Shown here piece by piece: positions 1 to 5,453 of a DNA stretch of 6,443 nt. This stretch comes from Ruminococcus flavefaciens (GTDB lineage Bacteria; Bacillota; Clostridia; Oscillospirales; Ruminococcaceae). Numbering within the stretch: position 1 is the stretch's first letter; every line of letters begins with the position of its first letter. Under the pieces are notes generated by a model, which saw only the letters and a list, made by a program, of their open reading frames with translations, did not search any database and was not told the DNA's origin. The stretch spans positions 1-6,443 of the forward strand of contig CADBQF010000088.1 in assembly GCA_902796705.1 (NCBI GenBank). Reading direction: 5' to 3'. The position numbers were made by a program, and so were the translations under genes.

Positions 1-832
1 ACTTGATGAAAACGCAAAATTCTGCGACAAATGCGGTCAACCTGTAAACGGGATATCACCGGCTCCCGTAAATGCCGGAGCTCCCAATAAAAAGAAGATA
101 AGCCGTATACTTGAATCTATAATCAGTTTTGTTTTGCTTGCAGTAGTCGTCATAGGAGGATCAAAACTTGTTGATAAAATAACAGGTGACGACGGCAGTA
201 CCGAGGTCGGTCAGGATAGGACGAATTTAACTGATGTAGCAAATGCCTATGGAAAATCTGCTTCATCCACCGAGTCTGACGATGCCAGCGGCAAAAACTC
301 CGCCGTCGAAGAAGTAACAAAAGCTGTCACACCTGATACAACTGTATCCGCAGGTTATGACGAAGAGAACTATGTTTACCCGACAGAAATGATAGGCCTG
401 ACAGTAAATGAGATGATAGAAATTTTCGGAGAACCCGATGATATATTAAGAGGCTTTTTAGGAGGCGGCGGCCATGATACCGCATATATCTACGATGACG
501 GTGATTATATTTTCATTGCATCATACTCTCCGGAAAGCCCCTATAACTTCGATGACAGAGATGCTGTTATAAACGTTGAATATGTGCTCTACGGCGATGT
601 GAATGATTATGTTTACACAGGTATGCCCTACAGCGTACTCAGTTCAACGTATGCTCTCAGCGAACCTGTGCTGTTCAACGGCGGAGATGCGATGCTTGAC
701 GGCAAATATGTCTCGAATGCCACTATCACCTGCAACGGATTGAAGTGCAATATGCTCGCAGCAAGTTATGAGAACGGCAGCAACGCAACGATAGATTTAT
801 TTTTGATAACAGCCAACGATCTGCATAACTAA
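1..832 (+). CDS. Zinc-ribbon, single-pass membrane protein (5' end missing)
   Basis: The reading frame is open from base 2 to the TAA at 830-832, so the gene starts before the window. The first visible residues include FCDKCG, the second CxxC knuckle of a short zinc ribbon of the kind found at the N-terminus of many clostridial membrane proteins; the first knuckle must lie upstream. A short Pro/Ala/Asn linker and a Lys-rich stretch (visible residues 30-33) precede one hydrophobic helix (about residues 37-57). The rest is probably outside the cell: a Ser/Asp/Glu/Thr-rich linker, then a folded domain of about 160 residues beginning near YPTEMIGLT. Its opening, with an IGLT...IFGEPDDI pattern, resembles the start of BamE/SmpA-like small domains, a weak resemblance only. 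A TTG at 134 lies inside the membrane helix and is not a plausible start. Function unknown; a sensory or envelope role is a guess. Confidence 0.85.
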   Translation, partial: LDENAKFCDKCGQPVNGISPAPVNAGAPNKKKISRILESIISFVLLAVVVIGGSKLVDKITGDDGSTEVGQDRTNLTDVANAYGKSASSTESDDASGKNSAVEEVTKAVTPDTTVSAGYDEENYVYPTEMIGLTVNEMIEIFGEPDDILRGFLGGGGHDTAYIYDDGDYIFIASYSPESPYNFDDRDAVINVEYVLYGDVNDYVYTGMPYSVLSSTYALSEPVLFNGGDAMLDGKYVSNATITCNGLKCNMLAASYENGSNATIDLFLITANDLHN

Positions 833-863
833 GCGTAAATATGAGATGATACACTATTGAAAC

Positions 864-897
864 AAACTCCTTTGTCTGACCGGACAGAGGAGTTTTT
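864..897 (+). terminator. Rho-independent terminator after the zinc-ribbon gene
   Basis: A 13-bp stem (864-876 with 883-895, one G-T wobble) with a 6-base loop (TGACCG) runs into five T at 893-897. It lies about 30 bases after the stop codon of the zinc-ribbon gene and upstream of the next promoter, so it should separate the two transcripts. Confidence 0.85.
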
Positions 898-938
898 GCT
901 ATCCTTCAATTTTTTTAGTCAGAAAATAACAATCGGTA

Positions 939-967
939 TTGACATTCTGTGTGAGGTGTGGTATAAT
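939..967 (+). promoter_or_regulatory. Consensus extended -10 promoter
   Basis: TTGACA (939-944) and TATAAT (962-967) are both perfect housekeeping-sigma boxes with the ideal 17-base spacer, plus an extended -10 TG at 959-960. Transcription should start near 974. The first thing downstream is the tRNA-like element at 1029; no second convincing promoter is seen before the leucine-rich repeat gene at 1181, so this promoter may serve both. Confidence 0.85.
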
Positions 968-1028
968 CAATTTATCGGTAGTTTAATAAAAATAGCTGTC
1001 CGTTCAGCAGATGTGGCCTGCCGCCCGA

Positions 1029-1101
1029 GCCCGTATAACTCAACGTGAGAGATCACGTCCGTCAGACGTGTTGTGCGACGGTTCAACTCCGTCAACGGGC
1101 A
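1029..1101 (+). ncRNA. tRNA-like element, nominal anticodon GTC, atypical
   Basis: The 73 bases fold as a tRNA cloverleaf. Acceptor strands 1029-1035 and 1094-1100 pair at six of seven positions (A7-A66 mismatch), with A73 at 1101. The D arm has three pairs, CTC/GAG, and a 7-base loop. The anticodon stem CACGT/ACGTG is perfect with a 7-base loop at 1059-1065. The variable loop has 6 bases. The T stem GACGG/CCGTC is perfect, with the canonical T loop TTCAACT. Read as a tRNA, the anticodon is GTC (Asp), but position 33 is C rather than the near-universal U, G19 of the D loop is T, position 10-25 is A-A, and the discriminator is A, whereas Asp tRNA normally carries G. No CCA is encoded; five T follow at 1102-1106. 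It could be a degenerate tRNA gene, a tRNA-like regulatory RNA, or part of the downstream gene's leader. A normal decoding tRNA-Asp is unlikely. Confidence 0.6.
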
Positions 1102-1115
1102 TTTTTGAATTATTC

Positions 1116-1157
1116 ATTATAGTGAATGTCAGATACTTTTTTGACGTTCACTATAAT
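1116..1157. repeat. 16-bp inverted repeat before the LRR gene
   Basis: The arms 1116-1131 and 1142-1157 are complementary over 16 bp with one G-T wobble; the 10-base loop holds six T. As RNA this is a long hairpin ending 10 bases before the Shine-Dalgarno sequence at 1168-1177. Four T follow at 1157-1160, so it could be a weak terminator for the tRNA-like transcript, a leader hairpin, or an operator. The left arm also overlaps a near-palindrome (ATTCATTATAGTGAAT). The right arm contains TATAAT (1152-1157) but no matching -35 box. Confidence 0.75.
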
Positions 1158-1167
1158 TTTATACACC

Positions 1168-1177
1168 AGGAGGTGAT
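1168..1177 (+). promoter_or_regulatory. Ribosome binding site of the LRR gene
   Basis: AGGAGGTGAT is a full-length match to the 16S anti-Shine-Dalgarno sequence, 3 bases before the ATG at 1181. It fixes the start and suggests strong translation if the upstream hairpin does not interfere. Confidence 0.85.
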
Positions 1178-1180
1178 ATT

Positions 1181-2851
1181 ATGGACTATAGTTCTGTTGA
1201 ATTCCATGATCCGCACATCTATTTCCCTAAGCTGTTCAAACCAGCCGCTCAGACAGTTCCGCACATAGATCTTACTTCAAAGGAAGCCGTTGCCGCAGGA
1301 TATTCATTCCGCAAAAAGCGTCACAGCGTGAAGATCACAAAATACACCGGAAATTCGCAGATGAAGATCATTATCCCTTACACTATCGACGGTCTGCCGG
1401 TCGATGAGATATGTGAACATACTTTTGAAGAGCGTCCGTTCAACACATTGTATATTCACGGGAACATACGCAGGATAGGGGAGAGTGCTTTCCAGGAATC
1501 CACTGTGAAAACGGTAATATTTGAAGACGGTATCACGTCATTCTCCGAATATCTGTTTTATAAGTGCGGCTCGCTGGAACATATCCGCCTTCCGCAGACA
1601 TTGAAGCATATCGGAAAAAGATGCTTCATGTTCTGCAAAAATCTGAAATACATCGAATTCCCGAAAAGCATCAGCGATATGGATTATCAGGCTTTCTTCG
1701 GGTGCGGACTGGAAGGTTTCGGTGTTGAAGCTTTCACACCGGGCATAAATAATGCAGATGCCTTTAATGATACGCCCGTATTTTGCAATAACGATGTCGT
1801 GTGTACTTACCCTGATGCTTCAAACCTGACTGTTCTTCATGTAAACACCCCATACCCAGGTATGCCCCCTTCGTTAAGATTCAAGGCGGATTCGGTAACT
1901 TTCTGCCGCTGGTCTCTGTGGAGTTTCAGGATCGATCTTTCCGGGTGCAAAAAAGTCCGTTTCTACCGGAATGCTGTCCGCTGCGAACGTGAAAGAGACT
2001 GTGAAACGCACGGCTACTTTGTCAAGCCAAGTCTCATGATACTTCCGGAAAGCGAAGAAAGCAAGCAGCATTATGTTTTCCCGCCTCACGTCACAGTTGT
2101 CAATTATTTTCCGGATAAGAACAGACCATACAAAGGCCCGGTCGAAATAGACTATGACGATAATGATGATAGCTGCGTTGTCACCCCGGTCTCTGATTAT
2201 CTTCCGGCATGGTCAGTTAAGGAGGACTGGGACAAGATAAGGATCACAAAGCCGGTGAAGATAGACAGAAGTGCTATCAACTCTTATCATCTGAAAGAGA
2301 TAATTTTTGAGGATCTCTACCCGGAGGACAGGATATTTTCACTGTTCTGCTTTGCTCTGAGAAAAGTATCATTCCGGTATAAAGGGCAGAAATACACAAA
2401 GTATATCCCGCCGCAGGAACTGGCAACAGGTACCGTCCGCCGTATCATGACATTTTGTTTTACCCCCTGCATCGTACCCTCCGGAAATGGCTTCCGGCAT
2501 ACGATCTACGAAAGAAGTTTCATAGATTCGATATTTATGCAGCGGAACATCAGTTCATACAATAACAAAGCACTTGCCATGCTGCGTGACAGAGAACGTA
2601 TGAGATGGGGAGAAGGATACCATAAACGGAATTTCTATCTGAAAGTCACCAATTCGATAAAGGCACTCATTGCCGTTGATATTCTGCGAAGTGACCGTTT
2701 CGTCCATGAACCGCCGGTCGGTATGTACCTTGATTTCCTGAAAAAGCACCACAGATACTGCCGTCAGTATTTCCGGAAGATAAGCGGTAAATATCCGGAA
2801 TATCTCAAGGCATTTGAACAGATCGTTCCCGACTGTGACAGCAATAACTGA
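1181..2851 (+). CDS. BspA-like leucine-rich repeat protein, probably cytoplasmic
   Basis: A 556-residue protein starting at the ATG behind an ideal ribosome binding site. Residues about 50-185 are leucine-rich repeats of the BspA/LRR_5 type: the usual opening (YTGNS...IIIPYTIDGLPVDEI) is followed by units with the I.RIGESAF, L..I.LP..L..IG...F and L.YIEFP.SI patterns. Such repeats form a curved beta surface for binding proteins. The middle part (about 200-450) matches no family I recognise. The end (about 455-550) is basic and probably helical, rich in Arg, Lys, Tyr and His. There is no signal peptide, membrane helix, dockerin or anchor, and about 17 cysteines are scattered through it, which fits a reducing cytoplasm. 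BspA-type LRR proteins are often exported, so this is a departure. It is convergent with the dockerin operon and shares its terminator. Its promoter is probably the one at 939-967, giving a leader of about 200 bases. Binding partner unknown. Confidence 0.88.
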   Translation: MDYSSVEFHDPHIYFPKLFKPAAQTVPHIDLTSKEAVAAGYSFRKKRHSVKITKYTGNSQMKIIIPYTIDGLPVDEICEHTFEERPFNTLYIHGNIRRIGESAFQESTVKTVIFEDGITSFSEYLFYKCGSLEHIRLPQTLKHIGKRCFMFCKNLKYIEFPKSISDMDYQAFFGCGLEGFGVEAFTPGINNADAFNDTPVFCNNDVVCTYPDASNLTVLHVNTPYPGMPPSLRFKADSVTFCRWSLWSFRIDLSGCKKVRFYRNAVRCERERDCETHGYFVKPSLMILPESEESKQHYVFPPHVTVVNYFPDKNRPYKGPVEIDYDDNDDSCVVTPVSDYLPAWSVKEDWDKIRITKPVKIDRSAINSYHLKEIIFEDLYPEDRIFSLFCFALRKVSFRYKGQKYTKYIPPQELATGTVRRIMTFCFTPCIVPSGNGFRHTIYERSFIDSIFMQRNISSYNNKALAMLRDRERMRWGEGYHKRNFYLKVTNSIKALIAVDILRSDRFVHEPPVGMYLDFLKKHHRYCRQYFRKISGKYPEYLKAFEQIVPDCDSNN

Positions 2852-2895
2852 CCTGCTGAATTTCGGCATATTTCGTGGCAGGATCAAATACTCAT

Positions 2896-2951
2896 AAAAA
2901 AGAGGACTGCGGACTGCCGTGTGAAGATCATCACACCGGCAGCCGCAGTCC
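2896..2951. terminator. Bidirectional hairpin terminator between convergent genes
   Basis: A long stem: nine perfect pairs (2904-2912 with 2943-2951), then CTGCCG/TGTGA pairing with TCACA/CCGGCAG, broken by two single-base bulges, and an AGATCA loop. On the minus strand it is followed by six T (2896-2901), making a strong terminator for the dockerin gene, which stops 8 bases upstream of it. On the plus strand the tail is only T-rich, so termination of the LRR transcript there may be weaker. Confidence 0.88.
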
Positions 2952-2959
2952 ATTATTTA

Positions 2960-4108
2960 TTATTCAGCAATAATAGAATTTGCAAATACGTCCAACGCCT
3001 GACAAGACTCATATTCAGCCCTGTAGCCGTTGCGGTTTATGATAAAGAACGGATTGAATACAGCAAGACTTAGCTGTTCTCCGTTTTTCAGTGTAATGTC
3101 AAACTGTACCCAGTGACCGCCGTACTCATTGTAGGAGTTATCCTCTTCATAAAGAGTGACATCTCCAAGCAGCGACAGCATTTTATCGATCTGGTCTTTG
3201 GTCAGCTCCACTGATTTTCCGGGAGGATAAGCGGATAATGTTACATTATCGATATCGCCGGCAGACAACTGCTTAAAAATAAGTTCATCAGAACTATCGC
3301 CCCAGAACAATTTGGTAACGCTTTCCATGTCAGATTCTGATATTTCCCATGAATTACCAGAGAACTGTATGGGTATGATAATTATCATGTCCTGGCTGAT
3401 ATTGTAAGATGCAAGTATTTCTTTCATCTGCTCAATGGCAGCTCCGTTATTGGTCAATCCGAGAATTTGCGGATACGACTTATTCCAGTTCGTACCGGAC
3501 GTGAGGCCGCACTTATAGACACCGGTGCGATCCTTCCAAACATAGACTTCCAGACCTTTCGTTGCTGACAGGCCATAGTATTCCGGAAACTGTGCCTGCA
3601 GTTCTGTCTTAGGCTGAACAATATTGATATGACGCAGTTCTTCCTTCATAAGACACAGGTCAAACACATCGAGTCTGCCGTCATAATTGAAATCTGCTGC
3701 CCACCAATCAACAAGATGGATATCAGGAACAGCCAGCAGCCATTTTTGAAGCGTTACTACATCGGAAATGCCAAAATATCCGTCGCCGTTGATGTCGCCG
3801 TCAGCCATTGCGATGTCGCCCGCAAGAGGGACGATCTCTTCGGTTGTTGTTTCTATGAATTCATCAGTCGGCATCGGTTCGCCTGCTGTTGGCGGAAATT
3901 CTTCTTCTGTAGCAGTTTCGATCTGATCGTCAGTTGCCATTGGAACACCTGCTGTTGGTGTATCATCGTAGATCTCATCAGATACAGCCATAAGGCCGTC
4001 AACCGCTTCTGCCGGTTCAGGTGCCGCTGATACAAGACTTGCATATGCAGTCGTTCCTGCTGCGGCAGCCGCTAAGAGCAGAGAGATCTCTTTTGTGAAT
4101 TTTCTCAT
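2960..4108 (-). CDS. Secreted dockerin protein with acidic/Thr repeats, probable radical SAM target
   Basis: A 382-residue exported protein. The start MRKFTKEISL at 4108 has an AAGGAGGT site 8 bases upstream and begins a clear signal peptide (basic start, Leu/Ala core, likely cleavage about residue 23-29). The in-frame ATG at 4237 lies inside the upstream gene and gives no signal peptide. Residues 37-105 hold short repeats with A-G-x-P-M-x-T-D and I-E-T-x-T-E-E cores (units 53-74 and 75-95, with degraded copies either side). Residues 103-160 are a complete type I dockerin with both calcium loops (D105, N107, D109, D116; D139, N141, D143, D147, D150), the module that docks proteins to cohesins of cellulosome-like scaffolds. 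Residues about 165-382 form a domain I cannot name; its last part (about 300-375), ending in NPFFIINRNGY, resembles a beta-rich domain of Firmicutes lipoproteins. No catalytic module is recognisable. It follows the radical SAM gene by 2 bases, so co-translation and modification before export are likely but inferred. Confidence 0.9.
   Translation of the reverse strand: MRKFTKEISLLLAAAAAGTTAYASLVSAAPEPAEAVDGLMAVSDEIYDDTPTAGVPMATDDQIETATEEEFPPTAGEPMPTDEFIETTTEEIVPLAGDIAMADGDINGDGYFGISDVVTLQKWLLAVPDIHLVDWWAADFNYDGRLDVFDLCLMKEELRHINIVQPKTELQAQFPEYYGLSATKGLEVYVWKDRTGVYKCGLTSGTNWNKSYPQILGLTNNGAAIEQMKEILASYNISQDMIIIIPIQFSGNSWEISESDMESVTKLFWGDSSDELIFKQLSAGDIDNVTLSAYPPGKSVELTKDQIDKMLSLLGDVTLYEEDNSYNEYGGHWVQFDITLKNGEQLSLAVFNPFFIINRNGYRAEYESCQALDVFANSIIAE
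3635..3796 (-). other. Type I dockerin module
   Basis: Residues 105-158 of the secreted protein. Two F-hand calcium loops follow the DxNxDGxxxxxD pattern (DINGDGYFGISD and DFNYDGRLDVFD), each followed by a helix (VVTLQKWLL and LCLMKEEL). All calcium ligands are present, so the module should be functional. It implies that the strain or a partner displays cohesins. Confidence 0.9.
3824..3952 (-). repeat. Coding tandem repeats, 22 and 21 codons
   Basis: Two adjacent units of the secreted protein: residues 53-74 (3887-3952) and 75-95 (3824-3886). They share AG-x-PM-x-TD, then I-E-T-x-T-E-E, then a Pro. A degraded copy precedes them (residues 37-52, with LMAVSDEIYDDTPT) and a truncated one follows (AGDIAMADGD), merging into the dockerin. 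No Cys and almost no aromatic residues occur in the units. Confidence 0.8.
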
Positions 4109-4110
4109 GA

Positions 4111-5085
4111 TCAATGACCTCCTTTTTCTTTTGACATTAATTCGAGTGCTGTGAGTATCTGAACTTGTTCTTCCATGCAGGCTGCTTCCGAGATATCCCT
4201 TACTGTTCCTGTGGTAGCCATTTTCCGGCAGGCACATGAGTTACGGCAATACTCAGCTATTTCACAGCCCTCACACCGCTCTGACATCATGGAATAATCC
4301 GGGTGTGCTTTTTTTGCTTTTTCAGCTTCGATACCGACGGACAGATCGCCGCAGCGGTATGCAGGCAGATTTTGGAACTGTATGCAGGGATAGAATTTTC
4401 CGTCCCAGTTGATGAACAGCTTCTTTCTGCACATTTCACAGGTGCTTTTCTTATGCTCTCTGATATTCTTCTTTTTGACAGCAAGCTCGTATATGTACAG
4501 ATCTCTTATCCCGGCGAGCTTCCGCCATTGTTCACGTAGCAGATCGCCAAAGCTGTCGGGATCGTCCGGAGTAAGGAATGCGTCCATTGCTGCTGAGACT
4601 TTTTTAACGCCGAGTTCTTTCAGGTAGATGATATTCTCATAAAGCCGGGGGAGCGTATCGAGCGTGTACACGAGCTGTACCAGCGTTTCTGGCTGGTATT
4701 TCAGAAGCAGTTTCAGGTTTTTGTCAAGAAACTCCCTGTTCACGCCACGCTCAGAACATTCCGCACCGTCGTGAGACATATTGATGATAACATTTCTGTC
4801 AATGCACCAACTGATGAACTCCTCGTCAAGAAGCGTTCCGTTTGTTGTGATAACAAACTGTCTGGCTTTCAGATTCTCACAGAAATATCTGACCTCGTTC
4901 TTATATAAAAGCGGTTCACCGCCGAAGAGGTAAACAATTCCTGCATCATTTCTCTGGTTGATGAAGTCAGTTATCTTATACATGGTCGAAGCGGTGACAG
5001 AGCCGTACTCCGTATTCAGATGACGTTCATAGCAGTAACTGCATCTCAGATTGCATTTGTTTGTCAGGCTGATAGTGTAATCCAA
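4111..5085 (-). CDS. Radical SAM/SPASM enzyme, probable protein modification
   Basis: A 324-residue radical SAM enzyme. The cluster motif CNLRCSYC (C11, C15, C18) holds the 4Fe-4S cluster that cleaves S-adenosylmethionine; GGEP (55-58) is the usual SAM-binding motif; TTNGTLL and the following strands fit the barrel. The C-terminal SPASM region has the full set of auxiliary-cluster cysteines: C219 and C234 (in FINWDGKFYPC), C245, then C271-x2-C274-x5-C280-x3-C284 and C303. SPASM enzymes typically modify ribosomal peptides or proteins (thioethers, C-C or ether links, epimers, formylglycine). No PqqD-like leader-binding domain is present, and the protein is shorter than many peptide maturases. 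The start is TTG with AGGAGGT 6 bases upstream; a stop codon in frame just before it excludes a longer form. The stop lies 2 bases before the start of the dockerin protein, its likely substrate. A sulfatase-maturase-like activity is an alternative, but no sulfatase is seen here. The reaction is not predictable. Confidence 0.92.
   Translation of the reverse strand: MDYTISLTNKCNLRCSYCYERHLNTEYGSVTASTMYKITDFINQRNDAGIVYLFGGEPLLYKNEVRYFCENLKARQFVITTNGTLLDEEFISWCIDRNVIINMSHDGAECSERGVNREFLDKNLKLLLKYQPETLVQLVYTLDTLPRLYENIIYLKELGVKKVSAAMDAFLTPDDPDSFGDLLREQWRKLAGIRDLYIYELAVKKKNIREHKKSTCEMCRKKLFINWDGKFYPCIQFQNLPAYRCGDLSVGIEAEKAKKAHPDYSMMSERCEGCEIAEYCRNSCACRKMATTGTVRDISEAACMEEQVQILTALELMSKEKGGH
4117..4124 (-). 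promoter_or_regulatory. Ribosome binding site of the dockerin gene, inside the radical SAM gene
   Basis: AAGGAGGT, 8 bases before the ATG at 4108, lies within the last Lys-Gly-Gly-His codons of the radical SAM gene. This decides the start of the dockerin gene over the earlier ATG at 4237 and points to translational coupling of enzyme and product. Confidence 0.85.
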
Positions 5086-5091
5086 CGCTCC

Positions 5092-5098
5092 ACCTCCT
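5092..5098 (-). promoter_or_regulatory. Ribosome binding site for the TTG start of the radical SAM gene
   Basis: AGGAGGT, 6 bases before the TTG at 5085. No ATG or GTG in this frame lies between the upstream in-frame stop and the cluster motif, so the TTG is the only sensible start. A TTG start behind a strong site may keep enzyme levels below those of its ATG-started partner. Confidence 0.85.
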
Positions 5099-5131
5099 CA
5101 AGAGAAAATGTATACTTCTCTATTTTATGAT

Positions 5132-5160
5132 ATTGTATCATATTTCTAACGATATTGCAA
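5132..5160 (-). promoter_or_regulatory. Proximal promoter of the radical SAM operon
   Basis: Read on the minus strand: TTGCAA (5155-5160), 17-base spacer, TACAAT (5132-5137), with an extended -10 TG. Start of transcription is expected near 5125, giving a leader of about 40 bases. A 17-base palindrome, TATGATA-TTG-TATCATA (5126-5142), covers the -10 box and could be a repressor site. Confidence 0.6.
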
Positions 5161-5229
5161 TAGCTTTTATGAAAAAATCGGTATAAAAACAAACTGCTTC
5201 GGATAATCAAATATGAACTTTTTTAATCA

Positions 5230-5258
5230 ATTATACTACACTGCTCCTGAAAAATCAA
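5230..5258 (-). promoter_or_regulatory. Distal minus-strand promoter
   Basis: Read on the minus strand: TTGATT (5253-5258), exactly 17 bases, then TATAAT (5230-5235). Both boxes are good matches. It would add about 100 bases of leader to the radical SAM operon, or transcribe a short RNA; no terminator is seen between it and the gene. Confidence 0.55.
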
Positions 5259-5375
5259 GGCTCACAGGGCAGAAACATGATGCTGTCAGGCTGTCATTAT
5301 ATATAAATCATTGCTTTACACTTTATATAATGTGACGATTATATTTTTATATTTTTTATAAAATCGAATGTTATC

Positions 5376-5404
5376 TTGATTTTGAGCGGTGAATATGCTA
5401 AAAT
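5376..5404 (+). promoter_or_regulatory. Promoter of the acidic membrane protein gene
   Basis: TTGATT (5376-5381), 17-base spacer, TAAAAT (5399-5404) with an extended -10 TG. Transcription should begin near 5411, about 43 bases before the ATG at 5454, which has GGAGGG at 5441-5446. Confidence 0.65.
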
Positions 5405-5453
5405 TAATGTATGAAAATGAGATATGCCAAATTACTTACAGGAGGGAAATAAT

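Larger units (their letters stand above)
5086..5453. other. Divergent intergenic region, 368 bases, AT-rich
   Basis: It separates the minus-strand radical SAM operon from the plus-strand membrane gene. It holds two candidate minus-strand promoters (5132-5160 and 5230-5258), one plus-strand promoter (5376-5404), a palindrome over one -10 box, and a very AT-rich stretch at about 5295-5365 with an imperfect inverted repeat (5295-5303 with 5324-5332). No credible gene was found on either strand. Confidence 0.75.

Noticed and set aside
1029..1101. Annotation as an ordinary tRNA-Asp(GTC)
   Set aside because: C33, the missing G19, discriminator A and two stem mismatches are inconsistent with a normal decoding tRNA-Asp, so it is listed as tRNA-like instead.
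857..1268. Two short plus-strand reading frames (857-1048 and 1011-1268)
   Set aside because: They run through the terminator, the promoter and the tRNA-like element, or overlap the LRR gene in another frame, and their translations look unlike real proteins.
3629..4030. Antisense reading frame across the repeat and dockerin region
   Set aside because: It is the opposite-strand shadow of a well-supported gene, with no ribosome binding site and low-quality composition.
4109..4237. Longer N-terminus for the dockerin protein, starting at the ATG at 4237
   Set aside because: It lies inside the radical SAM gene, has no signal peptide at its start, and would bury the clear signal peptide that begins at 4108 behind its own ribosome binding site.
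5064..5141. 25-codon minus-strand reading frame overlapping the start of the radical SAM gene, a possible precursor peptide
   Set aside because: No Shine-Dalgarno sequence precedes its ATG, the ATG lies upstream of the proximal promoter's start site, and it overlaps the radical SAM start. Only the distal promoter could express it.
5295..5332. Inverted repeat CATTATATA/TATATAATG as an operator or terminator
   Set aside because: It is short, pure AT-rich sequence in an AT-rich gap, with a 20-base spacer; chance is a sufficient explanation.
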